A stretch of DNA of 64,000 bases, taken from NCBI GenBank assembly GCA_022495995.1, contig JAFEMH010000075.1, positions 596,001 through 660,000 on the forward strand, written 5' to 3'. The notes beneath the pieces were generated by a model. The model was given only the letters and a program-made list of their open reading frames with translations, was not told the DNA's origin and did no database searches. Of this stretch, positions 22,888 to 32,930 are shown piece by piece. The position numbers and the translations under genes are program-made. Numbering within the stretch: position 1 is the first letter of the stretch; each line of letters starts with the position of its first letter. The DNA is from Adenophora triphylla var. japonica. Taxonomy: Eukaryota; Streptophyta; Magnoliopsida; Asterales; Campanulaceae.

Positions 22888-22930
22888 GTCCGTACGGACA
22901 TCTTTACAGCCCAGGTTGGTCCGTACGGAC
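22888..22930. promoter_or_regulatory. Palindrome pair upstream of R2 PMD2
   Basis: GTCCGTACGGAC at 22888-22899 and 22919-22930, 31 bp apart, 157-199 bp upstream of the PMD2 ATG. Identical to the pair upstream of PMD1. Confidence 0.75.
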
Positions 22931-23036
22931 CTTCTTGCAACAAAGGGCCAAATTACTTTTCTGCCCTTATAATCTTTGCCCCTGGCTGTCCAAAGGCCTA
23001 TTTAAGCATATTCAATGCAGTATGGTCCTTAATCCA

Positions 23037-23290
23037 TCAATTCAACCACCGGCCGTCAGTGTAAGCCCGAACTCCGCCCACTAAACGGTAATTCAACCAC
23101 CGACCGTCAATGTAAGTCCGGACTCTGCCCACTAAACGGCAATTCAACCACCGGCCATCAATGTAAGTCCGGACTCCGCCCACTAAACGGCAATTCAACC
23201 ACCCGCCGTCAGTGTAAGCCCGAACTTCACCCACTCCAACGGAAATTCAAACACCGGCCATCAAAGTAAGCCCGAGCTCCTTCCCCAGCA
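23037..23290. repeat. R2 array A, 50-bp units
   Basis: About five units built on AATTCAACCACCGGCCGTCA and GTAAGCCCGAACTCCGCCCA. Weaker copies of the CACCGGCCGTCA part continue at 23320, 23455, 23495 and 23580. The sequence is unrelated to the R1 array although the unit length is the same. Confidence 0.85.
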
Positions 23291-23679
23291 AGTCAAAAAG
23301 GGAAGTCATACAAGACCGCATATCCCAAGCACCGGCCGTCATCGTAAGCCCGGACCTCGCCTACTAAATGGTAAAACAAGCGCAAAAGGAGCCATCACCT
23401 CCCAGCACTAATCCCAAGACACAAAACGCCTCCAAAATGCCAAACGGTGAAGCAACCACCGGCCATCATCCTTGACCGCTCAACGGCAACTCAAGCACCG
23501 GCCATCAAAGTATGCCCGAAGTCACCCTCTCAGCAGAAAAAGCCCCTATAAGGCCACGATGATCCCCAACAGATGAACACCGGTAGTCATCGTAAGTCCA
23601 ACCTCCTCCCCAGTGGACAAAGCACGAGGCACCTACACCTCTCGCAATCAAAGCTCAAGGCAGCCATGCCTCCAAAACC

Positions 23680-24035
23680 GCAGCCAGAAGACGATTCAAG
23701 TCCTCACGCATGGAAACCGCAGCCAGAAGACGATTCAAGTCCTCACGCATGGCACACCCACACCCAGAAGACGATTCAAGTCCTCACGTATGGAAAACTG
23801 CATCCAGAAGACGATTCAAGTCCTCATGCATAGCAAACTGCAGTCAGAAGACGATTCAAGTCCTCATACATGACACAACCGCAGTAAGAAGATGACTCAA
23901 GTCTTCATACATGACACAACCACAGTCAGAAGACGACTCAAGTCTTCATACATGACACAACCGCAGCCAGAAGATGACTCAAGTCTTCATACATGACACA
24001 ACCGCAGTCAGAAGACGATTCAAGTCCTCATACAT
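23680..24035. repeat. R2 array B, about 39-40-bp units
   Basis: About nine units around CAGAAGACGATTCAAGTCCT followed by CACGCATGG or CATACATGACACAACCGCAG. Frames across it (23573-23895) are repeat artefacts. Confidence 0.9.
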
Positions 24036-24320
24036 GACATCACTATCTTCAGCCCGGAAGGCTTTAAACCACTCAGTCCGAGAGACTGCATAAATTAGCC
24101 AAACTACTATCTTCAGCCCGGAAGACCGTATAAACCTCCCACATCACTATCTTCAGCCCGGAAGGCTTTAAGCCACTCGGTCCAGAAGACCGTATAAACC
24201 TCCCACATCACTATTTTCAGCCCAGAAGGCTTTAAACCACTCGGTCCGAAAGACCGTATAAACCTCCCAAATCACTATCTTTGGCCCGGAAGGCCTTAAA
24301 CCACCCGATTCGGAAAATCG
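24036..24320. repeat. R2 array C, about 64-bp units
   Basis: About four to five units around ATCACTATCTTCAGCCCGGA, AGGCTTTAAACCACTCGGTC and GACCGTATAAACCTCCCA, some lacking a half. It joins a degenerate repeat of GGACGCCACCACGTCC (24339-24625). Confidence 0.85.
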
Positions 24321-24886
24321 TAAAATTTCCATCTCAGGACGCCACCACGTCCTCACAGTCGACCTCGGCGGTCACAAACCATCTTCTCGTAAGATTACCC
24401 ATCTTCTAGTAAGATTGCACACCCTGGACGCCACCACGTCCTTACCACTGACCTCGGCGGTTACACGATACTTCAGGGCACCACCACGCCCGCATACACT
24501 CACAATTTCACGACCTCTGAACTACGACCAAGCTTGATTCCCGCCAGGGATATGTAGGAGTCCTATCACAGGGTCCAGCCATCGACCTATATGGTCACCC
24601 AGGACGCCACCACGTCCACACACAGAGTTTCACTCAAAGGACATCTCCCGTCCTCGTGCACAACAACACTCACCCCACACACGAACTACGATCATGCTTG
24701 ATTCCCGCCAGGGATATGTAATTATAGGGTCCAGCCAATTGACCTAAACGGTCACACAACAGGACACTGTCACGTCCTCTCACAGACCTACACGGTCACT
24801 TCCTCTCTCAACACGCGATCCAGATTAGGACCCTTATCTTATCGACGACCCCACTTCCTCCGTAAGTGACGTCGTCGAGGGGCTTC
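24321..24886 (+). other. R2 3' untranslated region with boxes and purine tract
   Basis: Two box copies: CTGAACTACGACCAAGCTTG ... GGGATATGTAGG (24511-24555) and GAACTACGATCATGC ... GGGATATGTAAT (24681-24724). Then TATCGACGACCCCACTTC and the purine tract GAGGGGCTTC ending at 24886. Confidence 0.75.
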
Positions 24887-26360
24887 TGTAAGTACCCTAA
24901 TCTGGATCACCCTCTTCTGAGTACATAGGAAACACCACAGACTCACAAACGTAGTCTCGAAGACCTCTGACACTCAAAACCCTCAAAAAGACACTCAGCC
25001 AAACCAAGGGAGGAACTTTTCTGGGATAAAAAGGGACAAAAGGATCTCTTGGGAATTTTCAGAAAATTGGAAAAGCATTTAAGGTCCGTACGGACCTCTT
25101 TGTTTTAATAATTACTCAATCCCCTTAAAGTTCACAATATTCCCTCAAATCCCGGAGAACATCATTACCCCCCCCTACATGGTTGGTCCGTACGGACCTC
25201 TTTGCATGCTGAGATGGTCCGTACGGACCTTATTGCATAGGGGACATCATCATGGCTGAATCTTCTTCATCATCACATATTCCCTCAAATCGAGGAAAAC
25301 CAAAATATTGGATTACCTAGGAGGTCCGTACGGACCTCTTTGCAATTTTCTGGCACTATAAATAGAGGGCTCCCCCTCCCTCATTTTCACACATTTTCCT
25401 CTTCTCTCCTCTCCCTCCAGCCTTCAGGCTCCCCTTTAAGACCCTTCGGGGCACTCCCGGCCCCTTTCGGATCCTTCCGAGGCCTTTCGAGCCCCCTCAC
25501 GGTGCTCCGAAGCCTCCCTGAGCGCTCCCGAGACGCTCCCGTGCTGCCCCGAGGCACTCTCGAGGTACTCTGAGGTCCCTCGTGGTACTCCGAGGCCTTG
25601 CCTGGTCTTTTTCGAGGCGTCCCGGCTCTTTCCGAGTCAAACCGGCAATTCCAAACCACGCCGAACCTCTGCCCGAATCCAACCAACGATCCCAAACCAC
25701 GCCGAACCTCTGCCCGAATCCAACCAACTATCCCAAATCACGCCGAACCTCTGCCCGAATCCAACTAACGATTCCAACGCACGCCGAAACTCTGCCCGAG
25801 TGATCCCTGCGATCCCAACGCACGCCGAAGCTCTGTCCGCCGACAATCGGCCCCTTTTCCGAAGCAATCCCGGTCCGTATCGGAACACTTTTCCGACCTC
25901 AAACACTATTCCCCTGCGGAAGACAGACACGAACCAACATTGGTAAGGCTTCCTTCCTATACTATTTCAATACATTTCAATACGTAGTGTACAATGTAGA
26001 CATCCGATATCGCATGCATTTTTAAAAGCACATACACACACACACACAACAGTTAAAGAATATTAGGGGTATCCGAAAGACTCGTTTTTACGAGGCGACT
26101 CGGGTGAGCTCTAAGATTCTAATATTCTCTTCCCGAGGAGTCATCTGAGCTCCGAACTCAAAAATCTCATCACACAACAAAAACAGTTTATTTTTAAACT
26201 GACGCCCTTTTTCAATGTTTTGGGCTTAATAAAAACGTCGTGGCGACTCTACAAAGCAAAAACACGGCGAGACACCTCCAACACCAACAGTGCCGCAAGG
26301 CCTGCGAAATGCCATATGCCGGGGCGCGATCGCGCTGCCTCTCGGATTCGGGTAATTTCA
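24887..26360 (+). repeat. R2 3' LTR (1474 bp)
   Basis: Starts TGTAAGTACCCTAATCTGG and ends GGTAATTTCA. It carries four to five palindromes GTCCGTACGGAC, TATA at 25357-25365, five copies of a 41-bp unit around CACGCCGAACCTCTGCCCGA (25640-25845), a splice-donor-like GGTAAGG (25941-25947), and the half primer site CGTGGCGACTCT (26239-26250). The 3' end was set by the restart of the R4 pol frame, so it is inferred rather than compared with a second LTR. Confidence 0.8.
25186..25365 (+). promoter_or_regulatory. R2 LTR promoter: palindromes and TATA box
   Basis: GTCCGTACGGAC at 25186-25197 and 25217-25228 (31 bp apart) and a single copy at 25324-25335, 22 bp before TATAAATAG (25357-25365). Another single copy is at 25084-25095. 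Most are followed by CTCTTTGCA or a close variant. Confidence 0.75.
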
Positions 26361-26362
26361 GT

Positions 26363-26599
26363 ATGGCTAGGGCCTTTGACAAGAAGGTACATCCCCGCGA
26401 CATTAAGGTGGGTGATTTGGTCTTAAAGGAGAAGCCGCTGAACCAATTCAGTCCATTGGGCAAGTGGGCACCAATCTGGGTTGGCCCGTATTTGGTGAAG
26501 GAGATCTTTTCCGGTGGAGCAATGAAGTTGACAGATTTGGATGGTAACCCCTTCATGCACCCGGTGAACGGCGACAAGCTGCGCCGCTATTACGTTTGA
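26363..26599 (+). CDS. C-terminal end of R4 pol (integrase GPY/F module)
   Basis: Seventy-eight codons and TGA, uninterrupted: MARAFDKKV, WVGPYLVKEIFSGGAMKLTDLDG and a final LRRYYV. It aligns over its whole length with R2 3489-3725 and the end of R3 pol. It is cut at the same codon as the R2 copy, here by the R2 LTR. Only a fragment, with the catalytic part of pol outside the window. Confidence 0.85.
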   Translation: MARAFDKKVHPRDIKVGDLVLKEKPLNQFSPLGKWAPIWVGPYLVKEIFSGGAMKLTDLDGNPFMHPVNGDKLRRYYV

Positions 26600-26651
26600 A
26601 TCGAGTCTCCCCCTCTCTATAAAAAAAAAATAGAAAAAAAAGAAAAATATA

Positions 26652-26682
<31 letters not shown>

Positions 26683-27212
26683 AAAAGAGAAGAAAAGAAA
26701 AATAATAAAAGCGCAAAAATAATGTACCTGCACGAGACCGAAAACCTCTCAAAAGGCAGTCCGTGCAAAACAAAGGGCGCGCTCGGTGCTAAAGAATATA
26801 CCCGGCTAGACCGAAAACCCTAAAACGGGCGGTCTAGGTAAAAATGTGGTTGCACCACTTGTCCCCCTTCTATCTATCCCTTTCTTAAACACAAAGTTAA
26901 TTGGGTCGAACTACGGAGACCTGAGCCCCTTAGTCCTCTTTTTGTAAAAGGGGAACGTAGGCAGCCACTTGCGGTTCGGTCTAAAAAACATAAAAATCAC
27001 CAAATCCTGTCAACAGTTATATTTGTGAATGCCAAAATGTGTCTTGATTAAGTTCTGAAGTAATTTCAACTTTCATTACATTAATACATTCATTGATGAG
27101 TTCAAGCACGGTCTACTCTCGACTCATTAACTTAAGCAAAAGTACATCTTTTAAAAGTACGTCTAGACTGTCTGTGTCGGCAATAAGAGATACAATGATC
27201 GGTCACCTAATC
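26600..27212. other. R4 spacer between pol and PMD1
   Basis: Non-coding. An A-rich run at 26618-26710 is followed by the post-pol block (26905-26985: GAACTACGGAGACC, GGGAACGTAGGCAGCC, GGTTCGGTCTAAAAAA). The AGTTCAAGCACGGTCTACTC stretch near 27098 also occurs near 4470 in R2 and near 10510 (reversed) in R3. Confidence 0.6.
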
Positions 27213-28781
27213 CTAGTCGCTCGTTCCCACTCCCGAACTAGCACTCTTCTTCTTCCACTTCCTCGGTCCTCGGGAGGTCTTTGGCCTAGCTATCCCAAAC
27301 AGTTCTGTCTCCCGTCATCCCGGCTCAGGAATAATACGAGTCAGTGAGTCAACCAATCTGGCAGCTCTCAGTGCCGCCTGGGCAGCCCTCCCCTCTCTCA
27401 AGGCTGTCCTCCGGGCCATAACCTCAGGGTCGTCCCTCATCTTGGCCCTCCTCTCTACAAGTCTCACAAAGTCTGCTGCCGGATCGTCGGTCACGTTGTC
27501 TGGGTCAGTCAGCGCCTCATCATCACGTAGCTCCCGGCTAGTCTGGTCTCCTCCTCGGGTCCCTTGGCAATGTGCCTCAATGGTGTGCTGAACCGGCCCC
27601 ATCTGCTCCCCGTACCAGATGAGATACAAAGTGGACAGATATGTGATGCCCCGAGTCTTCCGTATCAATGTGTGAGCGGGAAAAGCTGCTCCCGAAAAGG
27701 CCCTGGCAAAGAATCTAATAGTCTGGCCGTCAGTCATGTCAAGAGGAACGGTATCTCGGGCCATCTGCTCTCTGTACCCGCCAATAACCTGTTGTGGGTA
27801 CCCATACTGCCTCAGAACAAGTAAGGGGATTCTAAATGATGAAAAGTGCAATCCCGGCAGCCTCACGACAACAGAATCATCCTGTCTGTCGCTCATGGTC
27901 TCGATCCTCCATCCGGGAACCCAATACTGAATATCCGTGGTGGTATACCTGGTCAATCGCCTCTGCCAGCTCTCCTGCGAAGCCTCCGGAGCCACTCGCC
28001 TTTGCTGTGTAACCCAGGGTGCTGCAGTCTGCCCTGCGGGTAGCGGGGAAATAAGTCCCAACCGCTCAAAGAGCCACAATGATAAGAGACTGGGGCTGCC
28101 GCGTCCCATGTATAACGACCCTCCAGCCAGTCGGTCCATCCCATGATATGTCTCTGCCAGTAAAATGGGTACTATGTCTCTCTCTCCCTGCCCGGGCCGG
28201 ATCTCAGTCAGTGTGGTACCTCGGTAACCCCTCATCTGCCTAACAACTCCTAGCAGCAAGCCAGAGCATAACCCATCATACTCAAAGAAGCAGTATAGGG
28301 AGGTCATAATCAGCATGAAAATGTCCATGGCCGTGGATAGGTCAAACAGATCTGGACGGGATATAGCTAATCAGGCTATCTGGGCCTGGTCAATGAAAGA
28401 CAGGTCGAGGATCAGATCAGATACCTGCTCTACGGGCAAACCCAAGAAATCAGTCAGCTGCTCAGTCAAGGGTCGTGAATCTCGTGGGAAGACTGCATCT
28501 CTGAGCTTAGCTCCCCCAGTCAGTGCACGGAACTCTTCAATGGTGGGTGTAAGGTCGTTGTATGAGAGGGTAAAGACATGCCTCTCGCGGTCCCAATATC
28601 TGGACATGGCCCGGAGAAGATTCCAATCTACCACCCATTCCTTCAGTGCCCAAAGGCATCTCAATCCATACCGTTGGTCGATTACCCTCCTATTGTTGCT
28701 ATGATGGTGGTGGGTTAGATTGATGAGATCGGAGTGAAATTGGTGCTCTTTAATCTTGGATCCCTCATTATAATGCTCCAT
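27213..28781 (-). pseudogene. R4 PMD1 (plant mobile domain gene, antisense), broken
   Basis: ATG at 28779-28781; the frame runs about 520 codons to TAG at 27213-27215 with two internal TGA stops, at 28371-28373 and 27315-27317. PMD core near the start: DWNLLRAMSRYWD, RHVFTLSYNDLTPT, EEFRALTGG. Later YWVPGWRIE, VRLPGLHFSSFRIPLLV and ITYLSTLYLIWYGEQ match R2 and R3. After the second stop the frame continues with a basic tail (PKTSRGPRKWKKK), as in the other PMD1 copies. Intronless. Upstream lie a TATA-like sequence and a palindrome pair. Confidence 0.85.
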
Positions 28782-28877
28782 TTTGGGACAAAAATTGAAT
28801 CTTGGGGCCAATTATGGGGTGGAAGACCAGTTTGGAGTCTGCTGTGACTGCTGGAATGTGTTCTTCACGAGTCTGCC

Positions 28878-28976
28878 TTTTATATATGCTGGGGCTTGCT
28901 GCCCAAGAAACTCTGTCCCTCAAACTCTCCATGTCAGATGACAGGGCCATCCCATGATGTCCTGTGTCGGATGACA
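28878..28976 (-). promoter_or_regulatory. R4 PMD1 promoter: TATA-like box and palindrome pair
   Basis: TTTTATATATG at 28878-28888 (TATA on the - strand) and, upstream, TGTCAGATGACA (28932-28943) and TGTCGGATGACA (28965-28976), 33 bp apart. The same type of palindrome is in the R4 LTR. Confidence 0.65.
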
Positions 28977-28981
28977 TGGGA

Positions 28982-29412
28982 AGTCCCATCATACACCAGC
29001 AGCAGCTGCAACTGCAGCAACCCCTTAGCAACCCAATGCTTGCTCAAAGCCTGCCCAAACCTGTCCAAAGACATCCAAAACAATACATATACACTCCCCT
29101 TCACTAATCAAGCCCATGGGAGAGGATTTGGCATACCCCATACATCCGCAAACACATAAACATCACCCAATACATGCAAAATCACAAAAAAAAACACCCA
29201 ATCACATCAAAAGCCATCGTTCTTTGCCTTTCTTGGGACGGACTTATGCATATGAACAAGCAAATATACAAATAAGCAAATGCTTTAGTCGTTAAAATTC
29301 AAAATGCAAAAAAATAGTTGTTTTACAATCCAAAAATAATGAGAATAGTGCATGCATCTTCTCTCTCTATCCCTAATGAGTCTAAAGCATGGCAAAAAGG
29401 GGACCACCATGA
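28982..29412. other. R4 spacer between PMD1 and PMD2
   Basis: About 430 bp, A-rich, with no frame or repeat I can support. Confidence 0.4.
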
Positions 29413-30416
29413 TCACTCCGACTCGGAGTCGTCACCTAAATCCTCCTCACCCTCCTCGGAGCCGCTCTCATCCTGGCCGCTGCATACCTCCTCCTCAGAG
29501 CCTCTCTGCTCCTGGCCATCGCCGCCGCCCTCCTGCGCCTCATGAATCTCGCCATCGGAGCCATCATCATCCTCATATAGAGCCCAAGGTCGAGGCTCGC
29601 CAAAATATCCGTGCCACTCGGGCACTGTGGAGAAAGGGGGCTGGTAAGGATCGTCCTCATCATCATCATCATCAGGCTGGGGCTGCTGACTCGAACCACC
29701 CGCCTGTGAGCTAGAAGGAGCCAAAGTTGGCCTATGCCTCTTCTTGGGAGGCACGACGTCACCAGACTGGGAGCTGCATCTCCCCTTCCAATGCTCTGCG
29801 CTCTTCTGAAACTGGCACAACATATTCACGGCCCCGGTGAGCGCCTTGGACACCACCCTGTAGGTCTTGGCTGGGACCTGTTGAAGGGAAACAAAAGACA
29901 GTCAGAAGCAATGAATACAGGCAGTAAAGCAGCAAAAGATTTGAACAAAGCAGAAAAGAAAAGAATGCTCACAGAGGTAGTCCCTCGGGGAAGCCGTAGG
30001 TAGGGATGAGTCTCAGACATATCAAAAGAGGAGCGGCAAATGACACCCTCGGTCTCATACTCGAAGAAGCGAGGAGGCATCGGTATCTGTACCCCCACTG
30101 CCCTCCTGGCAGCCATGACCTGAGGAGTCACTAGCCGAGTAAAGACAAACTGGTCATAATCTCCGTCAATAGATAGCTCAGCAGCGTCAATACCAATCCG
30201 CAAGCGCTCCAAGTCAGGGAGAGCTCAGGTATATCAAATTCCCACATGAGGATCATGAGGGACGCGAGCGGCTGCACCATACCCGTGCTGTCAGCAGACT
30301 CTCTCTCCCAGATACAGAGCATCACCCTCCAGGCCGATCAGAAGCCTCCTCTTCCGAGTCACCAAGGCGGCATCACCAATAACATCCTCACCATACCTGC
30401 TATACCAGGGAAACAG
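29413..30416 (-). pseudogene. R4 PMD2, truncated at the 5' end
   Basis: Only the end of exon 3 (about 29976-30416) and exon 4 (29413 to about 29880) remain. Exon 3 has LYLGERVC, followed by a TGA stop and a frameshift before ERLRIGIDAAEL; the exon ends at a donor GTGAGC, and exon 4 follows an acceptor ending CAACAG. The C-terminus is strongly acidic (Asp and Glu runs, DDDDDEDD). The 5' end is cut abruptly at the start of the 31-bp tandem array, so exons 1 and 2, with the PMD signature, are gone. Read against R2 and R6 PMD2 the homology is clear. Confidence 0.75.
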
Positions 30417-30418
30417 CC

Positions 30419-30602
30419 TCAATCTTTTGGGGTGACTCCCCTTGGAACAGTCAATCTTCGGGGTGACTCCCCTTGGAACAGTTAATCTTCGGGGTGACTC
30501 CCCTTGGAACAGTCAATCTTCGAGGTGACTCCCCTTGGAACAGTCAATCTTTCGGGGTGACTCCCCTTGGAACAGTCAATCTTCGGGGTGACTCCCCAAT
30601 GA
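30419..30602. repeat. R4 array A, 31-bp units
   Basis: Six units around AATCTTCGGGGTGACTCCCC and TTGGAACAGTC. GGGGTGACTCCCC is itself an imperfect palindrome. It replaces the first half of PMD2. Confidence 0.9.
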
Positions 30603-31170
30603 AATAGTCAAAACTTTGGGTATAAAGCCCGTGGCCTTTTGTTAGCGCCACCTCTTTGTTGAACTACGATTAGACTTGATTCCCTCATGGGATACGTAGG
30701 AATCCTTTTCGTAAAAGGTCCAGCCACTCGACCGTCATGGTCATCTCTTTTTTTTCCCGCCGTTCGTTATCCGGCACAGGATTCTCAAATCCTCGGGTGA
30801 CTCCCCATCGAAAGAGTCAAATACTCGGGTGACTCCCCATCGAAATAGTCAAATCCTCGGGTGACTCCCCATCGAAACAATCAAATCCTTGGGTGACTCC
30901 ACATCGAAATAGTCAAATGCTCGGGTGACTCCCCAACGAAATAGTCAAACCTTGGGTACAAAGCCCGTGGCCCTTCGTTAGCGCCACCTCTTTGTTGAAC
31001 TACGATTTGGCTTGATTCCCTCACAGGATACATAGGAATCCTTTTCAAAAAAGGTCCAGCCACTCGATCGTCATGGTCATCTCTTTCCCCGCCATTCGTA
31101 GTCCGGCTCGAGATTCTCATTTTATCGACAACCCCACTTCTCGCAGAAGTGACGTCGCCGAGGGGCTCTG
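30603..31170 (+). other. R4 3' untranslated region: second array, boxes, purine tract
   Basis: Boxes GAACTACGATTAGAC ... GGGATACGTAGG (30660-30700) and GAACTACGATTTGG ... GGATACATAGG (30999-31034). Between them (30780-30955) lie five 32-bp units around CTCGGGTGACTCCCCATCGA, related to array A. TATCGACAACCCCACTTC and GAGGGGCTC close the region. Confidence 0.75.
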
Positions 31171-31338
31171 TGAGTACCCCAACCCGAACTTGTGTTTTTG
31201 GGTCCGCTCTCCATGATTGGCATTAATTTTGGGCTCATATTATTTGCTAAAAAGAATTTTGAACCTAAAATTATCCATTTATTCCTTGATACATTGGGCC
31301 TACCTTCCTGCGGCCCAGTATGTCATAAAGATGACCGG

Positions 31339-31422
31339 TGTCGTCCGACACAGGACGACCCCAAGGCGGTGGAAACCCCATGTCGGACGACATAGGACCT
31401 CCCATCAGCATGCCTATAAATA
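31339..31422 (+). promoter_or_regulatory. R4 LTR promoter: palindrome pair and TATA box
   Basis: TGTCGTCCGACA (31339-31350) and TGTCGGACGACA (31381-31392), 42 bp apart, then TATAAATA (31415-31422). Confidence 0.7.
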
Positions 31423-32047
31423 AAGGGCATGGCTAATCATTTTAGGGGGACTTTGGCAAGTAAGGAAACTCTGTCAAAATAGAGGCTCACCCTCTCTCTC
31501 ACACACACACTCACCTCCCTCCTCACACATACACACATCCAAGCCAAGATCCAAAGAAGGAACTCCCTTGTTGGTGTTTTGAAGGGGTGAACACCATACT
31601 ATTGGTGATTCTACCTTGTGGACTACAATAGGTAGTCCCTAAACTCCCTCTCTCTTTGATTACATTCTACATACTTGTTCATTTCATCTTGCATGCTTAC
31701 ATGGTTTGATATTATGTGAAATATTTGGGATTTTTGCATGACAAAGGTGGTGGAGGTGTGAATCTTCAATATTCACACCTCCTCACCTCAGATCTGGACA
31801 TTTGGTAGCCTTAGTTGCATTAAAGTTTGCATCTTGGTTAGTTTGTTTGAGTTAGGAGGTGATGGCTACATGAAAATGGCCATAAAACATGTGATTCATC
31901 ACATTTGGCCATTAAAGCCATGTGATCCTCCCATAATACTCCCGTAGTGTTATTATTTTACTGGTTTCAGTTAATAATATAGCTTAGTTTTGCATTGAGA
32001 GCAAGGTGGGATCAATCTGACTGAAGGGCACTGAAACAGGCCGCCTA

Positions 32048-32497
32048 TATCGGACAACACAGTACCCCTCAAAGGATCCTGTGTCATACGACATAGAGTT
32101 CCCAGAAAGCTATTTAGCTTTCAAGGACTTCAGATCTACTCAGATTGATTCCCTTTGTGACTCAAAGCTGTGTGTAAGTAATTTTAGTTTGTTTATCACT
32201 ATTTGGGAAGCCTAAGATCTGTTTGGGTGCAATCTATTGATGGAGGCGGTTTGTCGTGTGACATGGACAGCCTTGGATGTCCTATGTCATATGACATCCG
32301 TATCATTAAAAGTCATTTATGACTTTCATCACTCCAATCAACCCCAAATCGGTCTTAGACCCTGAATAGTGCCTCTCATCAGTTAAAATAGTCTTGTTTT
32401 AATTCTAGAATAGCCTTGATGTTGTAAGAGGCAATCTGACCAGGAGGCTTCATGTAGTCCGACATCCCTCTCTGAGGAAGTCCTGTGTCGGACGACA
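32048..32497. promoter_or_regulatory. Three further palindrome pairs in the R4 LTR
   Basis: TATCGGACAACA/TGTCATACGACA (32048-32093, 34 bp apart), TGTCGTGTGACA/TGTCATATGACA (32252-32296, 33 bp) and TGTAGTCCGACA/TGTCGGACGACA (32453-32497, 33 bp). They lie in the transcribed half of the LTR. Their regular spacing is the main evidence. Confidence 0.6.
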
Positions 32498-32930
32498 TCC
32501 GAGCTTCTTGAGCAGACTGTCTCATCCTCTGCCTTGTAACGTAAGTCTCTATTTGTAAGGGTGTGGCCCCCTGTCATGGCTCACAAGTTGTATCCATTCT
32601 GAATACCATCAATGAAATCCAAGTTTGCATGCCTTGTTTGTTGACAAAAATTGCACACACTTTGAATGTTTATAATTGTCCATCGTTTGATTGAAAGTCT
32701 CGAAAGAGGCGATGTGGGTAAGCTCATTATTCTCTTCCCACATCGTAACTTGACCCCCGGACCCATTTTCTCATTTCCGAAGGTTTTTCAATGTTTTCCT
32801 TTAAAAACGGCGTGGTGACTCCCAAAACACATAAAAAATGATTTTACAAACTCGTTCGTTTGTTGTTTTTTTCGGAGGGCATTCATTCAGTGAGCAAAAC
32901 CCCTGAGGTTGAATTGGTCTAGAGTGGCCT

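Larger units (their letters stand above)
3488..26360 (+). mobile_element. R2: Tat-type LTR retrotransposon with two antisense PMD genes, 3' part, interrupted by R3
   Basis: What remains is the last 79 codons of pol (3489-3725), a spacer, antisense PMD1 (4573-5746 plus 18970-19417, split by R3), antisense PMD2 (19830-22731), three tandem arrays, the 3' boxes and the 3' LTR (24887-26360). The 5' part is left of the window beyond R1. The LTR is followed by GTATG (26361-26365) and by the pol end of R4, so R2 is inserted in R4. All visible genes of R2 carry stops. Confidence 0.8.
26361..32889 (+). mobile_element. R4: Tat-type LTR retrotransposon with two antisense PMD genes, 3' part
   Basis: Visible: the end of pol, spacer, antisense PMD1 and truncated PMD2, two tandem arrays, 3' boxes and the 3' LTR (31171-32889). 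R2 inserted into its pol gene. The LTR is followed by GTGAG (32890-32894), the likely right target duplication, and then by an antisense reading frame of R5. Confidence 0.8.
31171..32889 (+). repeat. R4 3' LTR (1719 bp)
   Basis: Starts TGTGAGTACCCC and ends GGGCATTCATTCA. TATA at 31415-31422; palindromes near the promoter and three more pairs downstream; half primer site as CGTGGTGACTCC (32811-32822). End taken from the TG...CA rule and from similarity of the last 150 bp to the R6 LTR (ACTTGACCCCCGGACCCAT). Confidence 0.8.

Noticed and set aside
31171..32889. R4 LTR and R2 LTR (24887-26360) as the two ends of one element
   Set aside because: Apart from the first bases and shared short blocks they differ in sequence.
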